NCBI GenBank assembly: GCA_963855995.1
Contig: OY979717.1
Span: 67,998,354 to 68,062,353 of the forward strand
Direction: 5' to 3'
DNA: 64,000 bases
Source: Muricea muricata
Lineage: Eukaryota; Cnidaria; Anthozoa; Malacalcyonacea; Plexauridae
Position numbers and translations under genes: made by a program. The notes under the pieces are model-generated. The model searched no databases, was not told the DNA's origin, and saw nothing but the letters and a program-made list of their open reading frames with translations. Positions 1 to 12,906 of the stretch are shown in pieces (the stretch's first letter is position 1; each line of letters opens with the position of its first letter).

Positions 1-314
1 ATCGCCACTGGCAGTCGTGTTAGGTTTCACGCCTCGAACTTCAACGTTAATGTTCGTATCATGGATAACAGAAGGTCCAGACTGCAGCTCACCGGCCTGC
101 GAAATATTAAAATCACCATCCCTTATGTTGATCGCCAATCCTTCGCTTGCAGCTGTTGAATTAGGGTCGGTATTGAACTTGCGATGTAAACGACTGAGAG
201 CATTTGCCAGGAGGTTTTGCTCGGTATCATTTACAATTGTCAGTCTTCTTCGGGTTAGACCGGACCACCTGAGCGTAATTCCTAACGTTGAGTCATTAAA
301 TATTTTTTCTTTCG
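1..314 (-). CDS. Exon-like open frame, product unknown, runs off window edge
   Basis: On the minus strand an open frame runs from an AG acceptor at 315-316 to the left edge without a stop, over 100 codons. The translation is not AT-biased filler: it has mixed, hydrophilic composition with stretches such as GITLRWSGLTRRRL and INIRDGDFNISQAG and several N-x-S/T sites, so it could be extracellular. I do not recognise the family. The acceptor has a weak pyrimidine tract. The plus-strand frame at 17-475 is its antisense. It may be an internal exon of a larger gene to the left, or the remains of one. The codon pattern favours a real exon, but there is no second exon to confirm it. Confidence 0.4.
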
Positions 315-1286
315 CTGTTTTAAAAATGTATTATTTTTATAATAATATTTTTTCTTTCTTTTTTCTTAAAGTGTATTATTACTTCACAAAAGTAACTAAA
401 AGTACTTTGCATTGTTTTATGTTCTACTTCTATACAGTCTATACAATTTGTAATAAATGTGTTAGTTTATTGTGATAATATGACATGTATAGCTCTTACT
501 CAAAATCCATTGTGTGACAGTGTCAAGTCAACAAACAGTGTGCCCTTTGACTAGTATATAAACATTTGATTATTTATTTGTTCAACTGACAATTTCATTT
601 GAAATTCACAGGGTGCAGGACTTATTTGTTCATAACACTAAAACTGGTGCATTAAATGCGTGGATTTGGTTCAGTTGACTGACCTCTTTGGAATTGCCAA
701 TATGAAGATATTCAACCCCTACACAGGCTGACAGCTACAACTACAAAATGGGACAATTGCTCCAACTGTTTTATGAAAACTATTTTACTCAACAATGGTT
801 AAATTTTCACTAAAATATGAAGGGTTGATCACATTTCAGCCCAACTTTATCCTTCTACTCTGACACCAGGCAAATTTACTAGTGAAAGGAAGTCTTCATG
901 GGTTAAATAATTTTGGAAATAAACTTCAAGGATTATTAAATAAGCAAACCAGGATTATTTAATGTACTGTGTATTTACTGACTAGTAAATTGTGATGTTG
1001 TATGTTAACTGTGTTGAATATAATCACATTAATAAACTTGTTTCACTGGTAGTTTGCTAAACTTTATAATCTAGCAACATGCAAACAGAAATGTGGCTAA
1101 AATATTGGATTTAAACTATGTAAACTGTTAGTTAAAGTCGTTGTCTTTAAACGAGGACGTACAAATGCTTCAAAATTAATTAATTGTATTACACAGTAAA
1201 AAAGAAGTTGGTTAATAAGCACTAACCCCACCCTGTCCCAGTTTCTGATCACATGCAATGTTGTTGTCGTACAACTACCTTTTCAG
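315..1286. other. No gene recognised
   Basis: AT-rich sequence. A first THAP exon (the C-x-C half of the zinc finger) would be expected upstream of 1287 on the plus strand, but I could not find it here. Confidence 0.5.
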
Positions 1287-1498
1287 ATCAAAGGAATGGG
1301 AGGTGCCCTGTAGATGCAAAAATCTTGACAAAAAGGATGCAGAATACTTGTATAAGAACCTGAGAATGTGCCGAGCATTTCGAAGATATTATGTTTAGCA
1401 ACGATCTTGAAAACCACCATAACCCTTTAGCAAAACCAACCCTAGTTAATATTCCGAACCCCACCGGCCACAGTGAGCATGAAAAGAAGGGCTGTTGA
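1287..1498 (+). pseudogene. THAP-domain exon, frameshifted
   Basis: After a good acceptor (ctaccttttcag at 1275-1286) the frame reads RSKEWEVPCRCKNLDKKDAE followed by YLYKNLRMC. This matches the second half of a THAP zinc finger (W, C-R, L, then C..HF). A frameshift near 1375 moves the reading into a frame with FEDIMFSND and then PTLVNIPNPT, the usual THAP end (HFE..MF.N and a P-T-L-F..PNP-type tail). THAP domains are DNA-binding modules of P-type transposases and of host regulators. The first exon with the first two cysteines is not seen. The frameshift and the missing exon make this a pseudogene or an old transposon remnant. Confidence 0.7.
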
Positions 1499-1790
1499 AA
1501 AGAAAACAGTACCTCATAGCTAAGCTAATTTCAAATTTAGTTCACGTAATTAGTTATGAAAAAACCTACATTAAGAAACCCTACATTAGAAAAAGTCTCT
1601 AATTACACGAAAATCCTTCTTTAAGGCAAGAAGGCTAAAGTGGAAAGGAATGAACATGGTCTGTGCATTGTCATGAAATAAAAGAGTTGACTAAAAATAA
1701 GCTAGTATTTTTATAGTAATTTTCTACCTTTACATCGTAGTTATACACTACTACATGTACTGCAAATGCTCTAACAAAACTTTGTTTTAG

Positions 1791-1917
1791 CTGCCAAAAC
1801 AAATGAAACAGCAAGTAAGAGTTCTGAAAGTGACATTCCAGAAACCAGTACATCACATATACATAGTAATTATAGCCAGCAGATATGTCAATGTACTGGT
1901 GAAACAAAGTGTGCTTA
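1791..1917 (+). pseudogene. Probable linker exon of the THAP remnant
   Basis: It follows an acceptor (tttgttttag at 1781-1790) and reads a Ser/Thr/Glu-rich frame (KTNETASKSSESDIPETSTS) up to a stop near 1915. Low-complexity linkers like this usually follow the zinc finger in THAP proteins. Assignment rests on position between the finger at 1287 and the basic coiled coil at 2141. Confidence 0.45.
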
Positions 1918-2140
1918 ATACCAAGCACGCTATATACCTATAGTATAAAACTATACAGACAGTACGGTACTGTACACTCTTGACAGTACACCAATTATAT
2001 ATTATAGTGTATAAGAATAATCTATCATTCATTGTGTAGAGCCCTTGCATCCAATTTCTTTATTCCAAGAGGTTATTAACAGTGGGCTAAATGATGACAG
2101 TCAAATGTAAGACTCCATTTGCCAAACAAGCAGTGATCTG

Positions 2141-2314
2141 TCGAACAACACACCTAGGAAAACCAAACAAAGGAAATTTATTCATGCTCAAAGGCAGAAA
2201 ATCCACCGTTTGCAAGCAGCCCTGAAAAAGAAAAAGCCCACAAGACAAGGGAGGAAGGAGAGAACATTACAGGAAACACTTACACATTTCACCAAGATCA
2301 TTGTTGAATTTTGA
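2141..2314 (+). pseudogene. Basic coiled-coil exon of the THAP remnant
   Basis: The plus frame reads SNNTPRKTKQRKFIHAQRQK, then HRLQAALKKKKPTRQGRK, ending with a TGA near 2312. A TPRK-type motif followed by a Lys/Arg/Gln coiled coil is the usual arrangement downstream of a THAP finger in P-type transposases and THAP9-like proteins. Stops lie just upstream in the same frame. No transposase catalytic region is visible after it. Confidence 0.5.
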
Positions 2315-2636
2315 ACTACTAGTGTCAGGCTGTCAGCACAATTTTAGTACTACAAAGTATTAAACAAACATAGTTCGTGTATAAACTTGGTATTTATTCG
2401 GCTGTAAACCTGTTAAGAATAATCTGGTAAGGACGGAAATGGAAAGAAATACGTTATATTAAACCCCCTTTAAGATTTTATCTTAAACAGAAGAAAATCA
2501 GTGAAATTATTTAGACAACATCGCCTGTACGTCGGGACAGGCCTTCGGTGGGTTCATAGTCACACAATAAAACAGAACAAATTGGCTTTAAAAACGGTCG
2601 AATAATGCCATAACAAAGGCAAAAACAATAACTTAC

Positions 2637-2714
2637 CTCATATTTTCCCATTTCAACGATAGATTCTAAATTTGAAACCATAACTGAGCCATATGGGTCC
2701 ATATTCACCGTCAC
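2637..2714 (-). CDS. Possible first coding exon on the minus strand
   Basis: An ATG at 2712-2714 opens 26 codons (MTVNMDPYGSVMVSNLESIV...) that end exactly at a strong GT donor (GAG|gtaagt on the minus strand, donor at 2636-2631). The segment lies just left of a CpG-rich patch. No following exon could be joined; the minus exon at 1-314 is a candidate but its phase does not match directly. Confidence 0.3.
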
Positions 2715-2744
2715 CCCAATATATTCTTATTATGTTTGTAAGAA

Positions 2745-2835
2745 ATCGACTCGCCACCAAAATGGCGGCCAACATGCGCGAGGCGACATGCGCGTGCACG
2801 AAAACTTCAAAGGTTCCGACATGAGTGGCCCTTCT
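2745..2835. promoter_or_regulatory. CpG-rich patch with YY1-like motif, possible promoter
   Basis: In otherwise AT-rich DNA this patch holds a YY1-type core (AAAATGGCGGCC at 2759-2770) and several CpG and GCGC steps. It sits between a plus-strand open reading start (ATGGCGGCC at 2763) and the minus-strand exon at 2637-2714, so it could drive either direction. This is inference from composition and motif only. Confidence 0.3.
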
Positions 2836-2957
2836 ATGCATTCTTATTCTATGCCTAAAGCACGAATGAAGTGTTTTAAATAGCTTAAGACACGATATTG
2901 CCACATGTGCCTTTACACAGATAATCAGTCAATTAGGCTCGTCTCTCCGACTCATTG

Positions 2958-2965
2958 CCCCCAAC
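2958..2965 (+). repeat. Left 8-bp target site duplication
   Basis: CCCCCAAC, identical to 4949-4956, directly abuts the left inverted end. Confidence 0.8.
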
Positions 2966-3662
2966 CATAGATATAGGAGACCTAGATTGCTGACGTGTAC
3001 CTAGCGCGCGTGACCCCCAATAGAAGAATCCAAGATGGCGTCGCAACCGGGCAAAAACATTAGGAATTGTATTACGAAAAACAGGTTTTTGAGCTTTTTT
3101 GATGGTTTAACTGCTGCGAATCACCTTTAACTGGACTTTTTTGAAAATAGATCACTATTGCGGAGGTTTTGAACGCAAAATGAGAAGAGTGGGCTAGATT
3201 CTCACAAAATTATCGTTCAATAAATATTTCAAGGAGTGGACGTTTTGACCGGTTTCGTTAGTTTGCGTGGATTATTGGACTTTTAACACTCCGAATCACG
3301 ACCGATCGCATATATTTAGAAAACGATGTTTATCATATATGAAATATCGTTCGTTAAAGACTTCTGGAGTAGACAACTGGTTGTTTAGTATGTTCTTGTA
3401 GTAAGTCTAACTTTTTTGCAAATTATTATTTCTAGTGATTTTGAGTGTTATTTTGATTTTTGCTTAGTATTAAATGTGAAATTGAACATCTGCGTAAAGT
3501 CCTTCAGTACAGGTACACTGCAAGTTTTGCAGGAGGCAGCATGATTGACTTTAAGTTGGGATAAGCTAATAGTAGACATGCAGAGTTCTGCTTTGGGCTT
3601 GCAGAGATGTCATATTTATTACAAATGAAAATTGATACCTATAGGCAGAAGTCAATATTATT

Positions 3663-3770
3663 TAATTATCTCTGTAGCAAGTTATACTGCTTAATTATCT
3701 CTGTAGCCAGTTACATTGCTTAATTATCTCTGTAGCAAGTTATATTGCTTAATTATCTCTGTAGCAATCC
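3663..3770 (+). repeat. 29-bp tandem repeat, about 3.6 copies
   Basis: Unit TAATTATCTCTGTAGCAAG plus ten more bases, repeated with few changes, inside the P-like element. Confidence 0.85.
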
Positions 3771-4416
3771 TAAAGAATATCTGATTTTATAATAAACTGT
3801 TTTGCAAAAACTGTGTTTACATTCCCACACATTTACAAGCATTTATAAATGTCTTGTTAACAAGCTTGCAGGAGCTTTATAAAATTACAGCATTTCACCA
3901 CTTGTTTTCATCTTTGCAACACATTTGTCACAGGCACAGCTTGTGGACAAATGGTGAGATTTTCATGTGCAGATTTCCATATTGAAATTGATTTTGAGCA
4001 AAATCAGAATCACATTGGCAACCAGCAATATGTATTTTGAACTTTATTAAGCTGTACATCTATAATTTATAATACCAGACACTTTCTGAGTTTTGATGAC
4101 ACAAAACCTGGTCATTTAACATTTTAACAGATCTTTGCTTCAAGTATATTAAATGTTAATTTGATTCATGCATGTTATCAAGCCCCATGCATGTTCACGT
4201 AGACTTTAATAATATCATGAGTCTCTAAAACTATGCTTCGCTTCTCAGATTTACACAAATTATATGTATTGATATCAATAATCATAAATCAATAGAAACC
4301 AATTGGAAACATGGGTTTTTTCATACTTATGTAAATCATTTGTTTTTACATTTGTGCTACTTTGTCAGCAGATTCTACACAAACAATCATTTCCCATAAA
4401 CTCATAAAAACCATAA

Positions 4417-4444
4417 TGAACAAACAAACAAACAAACAAACAAA
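4417..4444 (+). repeat. (AAAC)n microsatellite
   Basis: About six copies of aaac/caaa inside the P-like element. Confidence 0.85.
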
Positions 4445-4948
4445 ATTCTACCTTCCAGGTGGAGGTGGATATGCAGTCATAATAGCCGGCGTATAGCTGC
4501 TGATACTGAGGAAATTAACCCACGATATTTTTTCATAAAATTCGGCAAACGCTTTGCTTTTCACAATTAAAACATAGATAATAAATATCGTTTCCTAAAT
4601 ATACGCGATCGATCGTGATTCGAAGTGTTAAAAGTGCAATAATCCACCCAAACTAACGGAACCGGTCAAAACGTCCACTCCTTGGAATCTTCAGCGAACG
4701 ATAATTTTGTAAGAATCTATCCCACTCGTCTCATTTCATGTTCAAAACCTCCGACATAGTGATTTATTTTCAAAAAAGTCCAGTTGAACGTGATTTGCAG
4801 CAGTTAAACGATCAAAAAAACCCAAAAACCTGTTTTTCGTAATACTATTCCTAGTTTTTTTGCCCGGTTGCGACGCCATCTTGGATTCTTCTATTGGGGG
4901 TCACGCGCGCTAGGTATACGTCAGCAATCTAGGTCTACTGTATCTATG

Positions 4949-4956
4949 CCCCCAAC
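4949..4956 (+). repeat. Right 8-bp target site duplication
   Basis: CCCCCAAC, identical to 2958-2965, directly abuts the right inverted end. Confidence 0.8.
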
Positions 4957-5050
4957 TCTACACTTGCCTCCAAAGTGTGTCTAGTCCAATGGATTTTGAT
5001 AGAATTTACTCAGTTTATTTTGCGATCAGTTTTGAACTCCAAACTGTGGG

Positions 5051-5229
5051 CTATGAGCGCCCAAGGGATGAAATATAGTTTATTTAGGCCATGGTATTCA
5101 AGGAGGTACCTGTGTAGCAAGTAAATTTCCCATCGTAAGTTTCCTATGTGCTCTCTATGCTGTTTCAAAGAGATAATCCTAGTTTAAACGTGATAATAAG
5201 CAACAACCCCAATCCCTTGTGCGCTGATA
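5051..5229. mobile_element. Short foldback MITE, copy 1
   Basis: The ends are inverted: CTATGAGCGCCCAAGGGATG at 5051-5070 against AATCCCTTGTGCGCTGATA at 5211-5229. A diverged copy with the same interior (GTAGCAAGTAAAT, TCGTAAGTTTCC, ATGCTGTT.CAAAGA, AATAAGCAA) lies at about 33395-33567. It is about 180 bp with no coding potential. Confidence 0.65.
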
Positions 5230-8200
5230 CTTTAGGCTATTCGAACACGTTCCTTTATATAAAGTTCCGCGTTAACTAGCATTTTATCACGTATAAAACC
5301 ACTGCTACGGTTGTGATTTCCTTTGTGTTTTCCATGTGAATTAATAATAAATGTTTTAACTGTTTTTAAGGATGAGGTATATATAAACTATACACATTTA
5401 AGTATGTATACACTTGTGAAAAATGTGGTTGTACGTTGTAAAACAGAACGAATTCCCGTGTGAAAGTATGGGCTAGTGGGGCGCGTACTGCAAACAGATG
5501 TTTATCAATTACTTCTTGTCGAGAGAACACTGATCTATTATTCATGACTGTATATTCATCCACGAATAATATAGGCTGAACACAATATTGTTGTGTGATC
5601 TATTGCAATCCAGCTAGAATTGACTAAACTATATATGGAGTAACGAAAATTTATTTCATATATTTTAAGTGTTCTTTTAGTTTCCTTACATAGGAATTGA
5701 TTTATTCGACAGTTCTAAGTATACTTTAATGTAAATGTACTATTTAGAAGAACTATTTGGTGGAAACGTATTTTTGTTATACGTAGGTTAAGAAGCGTGT
5801 AAAAAAGTAAAAACGAAACATTTATTGAAAAGTTAGCTTCAATAATTTTTTTTTAAACCTCGTCTATAGTATCTGTATGACTTTTTTTTGTATGACTTAT
5901 AATAGTTGTCTGGGTTATAATCTTTTTAACAAAACTTCGTTTCCCGCCCAGAACATCGTAGCTGTATAGTCTTCATTTCTTGGACAGCTTAAAGACATGC
6001 AGTTTGACTGTTCCAAGTACACTGTTAATTAATCAAAACTGAATAGACTGGATTGGATTAACAACTTGACGATTGTATGTTTGAAATAAGAACTATCTGC
6101 GAATGGTAAACATATTTCAAAACTGTTTCAACTGTTGCAGTGGTAGTGTTCTGGATGGCTTTGTATGATCGCCATTATAACACGATGGCGGGTAATAAAA
6201 TACGATAACCATTTGATAAATATCTGGCATAAATCATACATTAAAATAAATGTTAGACCGGGAAATGGATTGGAAACTATCTTGTTATCTATGTTTCGTC
6301 TTCAGTTCAGCGAACCGGAAACAAGTTTATGAACTAAATTTCGTTTATGTGCATAATTATACCATAGCAAGAAGTGCAATGTTTGTTTCCGGTTTGCTCT
6401 AAATAACTGAAGCAAACATTGCATATAGAGTTCAACAGCATTCCTAACCCATTTTGATTTCTAATATCTATGATAAAACCATTTTATTATGTTATTCAAT
6501 TCATGACCAATCACAAACGTTCTATTATTATATGTATGTTGGCGACCCCCATTAACAGGCATTGTCATTGATACGAATGCTCAACGGCGGTGTCTATTGC
6601 TAAATTTAAAAAAATCTGTAAAACATAAAATAAATATGTGTTTTATCTTTCTGCTCGATTATTTTCTAATAAGAAGGAACTAACAGCTGCTGTATATGTT
6701 GCATGCTTAGACTTCATTAAAAGTTCGAAGTTTCATGTTCACAAAAAGCTGCTTATTTATGATTACTTTGATAAATCCACACGTAAAAAGGGATTTGCTT
6801 ACGGGAATTGTGTCATAGATCAATGTTTTCTACCCACACGCCTATCTAATGATAGTGCAGTTCACTTCAGGTTCTCTATCTATATTTCTGCAGGTGTTTT
6901 TCCCTGTTTATGCGAACAAGAACATTCTAGTTCATAGTTTACTATGACTTTGTATAAAACTTTATATGTCAGAATTCGAACTGTTCCAACATTGAGCTAT
7001 TAGTATACTCTTATTATCCTCAAAGATGGCTGATGGCTCAGGTACAGCAAAAGTTATTCTGCACGAACCGAAATGTATTCAGTTCTACATGTGAGAGTTA
7101 GGGTGAGAGATAGATAGTTAGATAGATAGATAGTTTAATGATATAAAACATTGCAGCCAGAGGCTGAATTAGGTTAAATGTTACAAAGTTAAATATTTTA
7201 GGTTAAATATTCAGTTAACATTATGGATGGTAATGAACGTGTTGGTATGAACAGTGTGCGACCAAGTGTTGCTATATATAGAGTGTAACTAAATATTTTC
7301 ATGTCTTCTATAATTTGTCTCTGGGATATTTTCCATTATCTGTCCACGGTCATATATTTTTAACGTCTGTGCAAACTATAGAACTACATTACATCGTCAT
7401 CTGTGATAAAAGCTGGACGAAGTAACTTCGCCCATGTCAGTATCATTGTGGAGTCAAAATGTTTTTATTTTTTGAAACACTTCAGCTTAATTCGATTTAT
7501 GTAAAGCATAAATTGTTGAACATTTTTATGTCTTATGTCCAGAGCCTGTTTTAAAGTACATCCACTACTACATCTCAGACACTTCAATATTTGAACGAGC
7601 GTCGATATATTTAGGGCAAACTAATCTTCCGAAAAATAGTTCTGACGGTCGGATTTTTATTGACAATCTTTTCCGTATATTTTTTCGCAAGTACGCAAGT
7701 ATGGACAATCCGGTCGTAGAGCAACATTCACCACAGGATAGGAATAACACTGGTCGGGCGAGAACCCGCATGTTCGAAGTATTTTAGTACAATTTCTATT
7801 AATTATTAACGATAAACGAATTATTCTTGTAGTCACTTTTGCTTGATGCATGCTTACATTTGTCTAATTAAACGTCCAAATGAGATGGGATCACCTCATT
7901 AGATATTATAGCCTCTACGACGTTTATGTGTTAATTATTTATTAAAATTGGCAAGTCATAAAAATATTAGCTGGCTTGCCTCGTTTGCGTGCGCACCTGC
8001 ATGTGTAGTATGTTGATCTTCAAGTGAATAACACCTGATAGCTATAGACACAGACCTATAAAATCCCTCCATATAGATAATCATAAATTGATTAAAGATA
8101 ATCTATTCTATATATAATTTTTATTTTTTCTATTGTTGACAAAAAGGACTATGATTGCTCACATTTTCAGAACGATATTGATAGTATAAGCGAACCATGT

Positions 8201-9470
8201 GACGAAACATTTCATATTAAGGTAAGAAGATAGCTACGGTAACGTTAGCAAGTAGTCTTGTAACTGTATGACTATATCGTACTCCATGCATAGGTAGTAT
8301 ATTTCAATAAATCTGTAATCCCTTTTGCTCTTAATTTACCTTGAATAGCTTAGAATATAATCTTCATGTAACTATTGGACACCGGATATCGAGCAAATTT
8401 GTTGCAGTAGCCGTATGTAACGTACTTATAAGGACGGTCACATTCGTCCAGGGTTTTTGCGTCACGTGAAGTCTCAAATTGTGAGATTTCGAATTCATTA
8501 GCGGCACTAATATCAAGAAAGTTCTGAGTTTCAATTCATCCGGGCGTTTTAGTGAGAAAGAACGGCGAACCTTGAAAGTATATTTGTTTCTCAATTCAAT
8601 CTCAGAACGCCGTTCTCGTTTTTTATTTTATTTGACTTTAAATTATTCATTGTGTTTCAACTTGGCGAAATTTTGCATTTATCGTTTTCACTTTCAAACG
8701 TGAATTGAGATATTGTATGTTTTTTGAAACAAATATTGTAGCTAATTGTTACAACACTGTTGTAAGGAAACATAAACTACGGTATTCAATTACAAATAAC
8801 TTTTGTGGTTCACCAACACACACTCTTCTACGTTGGCTGCATGTTGAAGACCTCTCTTGAATTTTCAAAGAGGTATTTGATTGCACTTCTAACATAAACA
8901 TAACAGGCGGTGTACGGATGTTTGCAAAATGTCGTTCATAACATTTTGTTGAAAACAAATATGGATTTCTAATTGAAGGTCGATGGAAGCAGCTGCGTTC
9001 TGCCGCTGTGACAATGAAAAATGTTCTCACTATTGAAAATAATCAATAAAACTAGCGCTGCATCGGTTAATCATGAAAGTGTCGAGTCTAGCTACAGGCA
9101 GCTTTGATGGATATATGTAACGGCTCTTTGTATATTAAAGCGGAATAAAAAGGTTAGTGCAGTAAAATATGCAAATAAAGTTTTACATTTTTTGTCTGTC
9201 ATATACCTTATCGCCATTTAGCATCTTAGTATCATAGCATGTAATATATATATAGAGAGAGAGATAGACCCCTATCACTTGTATGCGAACATCTCGCGAG
9301 GCCTGCAGAGAACCACGACACAGTGCTTCCAATGAAACTGATTCAGAAAATTCGGAAAAGTATGAGTGCATGATTTTTATATACTAGCAATCGCCTGGGT
9401 ATACATATGTATATATATTTGAAGATTTGTAATCCAGGCATATTATGATTGTATACAAGTTCTCTGGATT
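5230..9470. other. No gene recognised; AT-rich spacer
   Basis: Only short frames. A small (GATA)-type repeat is at 7105-7135. A candidate start AAGATGGCTGATGGCTCAG at 7023-7041 is followed by gtaca, but no second exon can be joined to it. The plus frame at 6638-6937 has no domain I recognise. Confidence 0.5.
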
Positions 9471-9474
9471 AAAT

Positions 9475-9526
9475 AATATATATAATAATATATATATATA
9501 ATAATATATATATATAATATATATAT

Positions 9527-9619
<93 letters not shown>
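9475..9619. repeat. (TA)n microsatellite, tract 1
   Basis: Interrupted, then pure TA repeat. The Tyr-Ile frames over it are artefacts. Unlike the tracts at 11-16 kb and 41 kb, I see no PLE end next to it. Confidence 0.95.
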
Positions 9620-11187
<1,568 letters not shown>

Positions 11188-11225
11188 CACAAGATGAGAA
11201 ACACAAGTTACTTCATTGAAATTTT

Positions 11226-11285
11226 ATTTACTACAGGACTGTTTCGTTTGGTAAGTGTTCAACTTGCCACACTCATCAGGTAAAT
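11226..11285 (-). ncRNA. Hammerhead ribozyme, PLE-A minus copy
   Basis: Read on the minus strand: stem I ATTTAC (11285-11280) pairs with GTAAAT (11231-11226); core CTGATGA at 11279-11273; a stem II of up to 11 bp closed by a TGAAC loop but with two mismatches; GAAA; stem III CA-GTCC-TG; cleavage-type triplet GTA. Hammerheads of this type with a tiny stem III are known from PLEs. The stem II mismatches suggest weaker activity than the plus copy. Confidence 0.8.
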
Positions 11286-11374
11286 GATATAATATTAAAA
11301 CAGCGCAACGGAATATATGTACAAGGGATGCGTAATTAAATGATTTGATCAGGTTACATGTCCTGGTGAGAGTG

Positions 11375-11881
11375 TTATCGTGGTAGGAATTTCTTCCGGG
11401 GTCGGCATGTGGATACGAGTTCGTTACGTTTGTTGAGAGAGCTTAGTTCGGGGTAGCATATGATGATAAATTTTTCGGACATACATACGTTACAGCGTTT
11501 GGTTTTATTAGAGTATGGTTGTGATTTCTTAATGATTTTCCAGTTAATGGTATACGAGGTGTTAGAATCTTTTAATTTCCAGATGTGCTTGCTTAGTTCG
11601 GTTGCGTTTCTCTTGGTTTTGTTACGGAAGGAGCTGGTGTGGTTAAGGTAGCGGGTTTTGAAAGTGTTCTCAGTAAGGCCAACGTAGGTTTGAACTTCTT
11701 TCGTAGCTTTGTTTGTCACTGCGGCCTGGTAGATTGCTGTCTTTGTTTGGCGTTCTCCTTGCAGTGGGCAGGCATCTTTCGCGCAGCAATTGCAATTTTT
11801 TTCTGTGATGGTGTTCTTGTTGGCTTCTTTGCGCAGAATGGTTTTATTGTGCGACAAGATGATGCTCTGGACATTCGGCAT
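11375..11881 (-). pseudogene. PLE-A minus copy: Cys-rich motif plus GIY-YIG endonuclease
   Basis: 168 codons. A Cys-rich motif lies at residues 30-43 (CNC..K.ACPLQGE; the last conserved Cys found in the plus copy is Arg here). The GIY-YIG domain follows: IYQAAVT at about 50-56, YVGLTENTFKTRYLNH at about 66-81, then TELSKHIWKLK and a CNVC pair. In PLEs this nuclease cuts the target DNA. The frame is separated from the RT at 11926-12795 by a frameshift near 11900-11930; the intact join is seen in the plus copy (KNHPLNKIFNRN). The changed Cys and the frameshift mark it as broken. Confidence 0.9.
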
Positions 11882-11925
11882 ACAACTATAACTTAGTTTC
11901 AGTGTGTTCCGGTTGAATATTTTGT

Positions 11926-12906
11926 TTAGCGGGTGGTTTTTTGGAAATGATTCTCGATTGCTTTAAGGAATTTATGTCCGATGTCGGTTTTGACGTTTGA
12001 GGTAAAGGAAGGGTTGTACCAGGTAATATTACGGCTTTTGCGGGGGGTTTTTTGTGCGGGTTGTGGTTCGTAGTGTAGGTTGTAGCTGTAGCCGCTCTTT
12101 TGCAAAGCTTCTTGATATGGACGAGTGCTTGCGTCGAACGATTGCTTGTCGGATGAAATTCTCGAAAGACGCTGGTTGATAGTTTCAGGGATTCTACGTA
12201 GAATGGACGGAGGATGGTTGCTTTGCACGTTGACGTACTGAGGGACATTGCCTGGCTTCGTGTACGGTTTAAAGGTGCCGGACCTGAGGTCAAAAGTGAT
12301 GTCCAGAAAGTTCACGCATTTTTTGTTTGCTTCAATAGTTAGCTTGAGCTTGTTGTCGTTGAATACCTTGCAGATTTCTTTTTTGATCTTTTCGATCTCT
12401 CTGGGTAAAGCATGAAACGCGCCAAGACCATCGTCGCGGTACAAGCCAATGTCGTTTCTGTATGCGGTTGGTAAATGCGAAAGTAAGTAGGATCCCACCA
12501 GTTCACACGTTTCCGCACCATCAAAACTGCCCATTGTCACATCAAAATTCGAGCTACTGTCCTTCTTGCACCAAGCTTCGGTTTCGCTAAAGAGCAAGGA
12601 GTTCTTAGCTTGAATTATGATGTGTCTTTCCTTCGCTGTGATCTCGTCATACTCGGACGTGATGGCCTTGTTTAGAAGCTCGTCTGTGATCGATGGGTAG
12701 AAATCGACAACGTCGAAGTTGATAAACGAGTGCGAGGATTTGTTGTTAATGTTCTTGAACCATTCAATGACTGAGTCACTGTTTCTCCATTGCATAACAC
12801 CGGTGGCTGATACTATTTTATTGTTGATTCGTTCGAGGATTTTTTTTGCTCACGATACCGATTTCGGATTTGGCAAGACTGATGAGGCGTGATGTTGGGT
12901 TGTTGA
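11926..12906 (-). pseudogene. PLE-A minus copy: reverse transcriptase
   Basis: The open frame 12795-11926 has the PLE RT motifs: FDVVDFYPSI (residues 27-36 from the Met, motif A), MGSFDGAETCEL (motif B region), YRDDGLG (120-126, catalytic DD), KKCVNFLDITF, and [12 protein letters not shown] in the thumb. In-frame sequence extends upstream of the Met (NNKIVSATG). One more segment, SRLISLAKSEIGIVSKK, joins in another frame after a run of eight A at about 12839-12846, so a 1-bp slip broke the gene. The RT fingers and everything before SRLISLAK are missing at the junction at 12906/12907. Confidence 0.9.

Larger units (their letters stand above)
2966..4948. mobile_element. P-like DNA transposon, non-autonomous, long inverted ends, 8-bp duplication
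   Basis: The ends (about 2966-3345 and 4570-4948) are inverted copies of each other, starting CATAGATA.AG.AGACCTAG and sharing GCGCGCGTGACCCCC and AAGATGGCGTCGCAACC. The element is bounded by a perfect 8-bp direct repeat CCCCCAAC at 2958-2965 and 4949-4956. An 8-bp duplication and a CA start fit the P or hAT superfamilies; the P group is favoured because a THAP remnant lies 650 bp away and a second element here (59254) has the same CATAGATAT start. The inside (3350-4560) has no transposase frame and contains a 29-bp tandem repeat. The element is therefore non-autonomous. Confidence 0.8.

Noticed and set aside
17-475. 152-codon plus-strand frame
   Set aside because: The first 300 bp are antisense of the better minus-strand exon and the rest is low-complexity AT sequence.
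8749-9030. 93-codon minus-strand frame
   Set aside because: No known domain, no splice context, and composition like neighbouring noncoding DNA.
11460-11896. Plus-strand frames opposite the PLE-A endonuclease, and minus-strand frames at 13077-13564
   Set aside because: They are antisense of the GIY-YIG coding frame; the sense strand has the conserved motifs.
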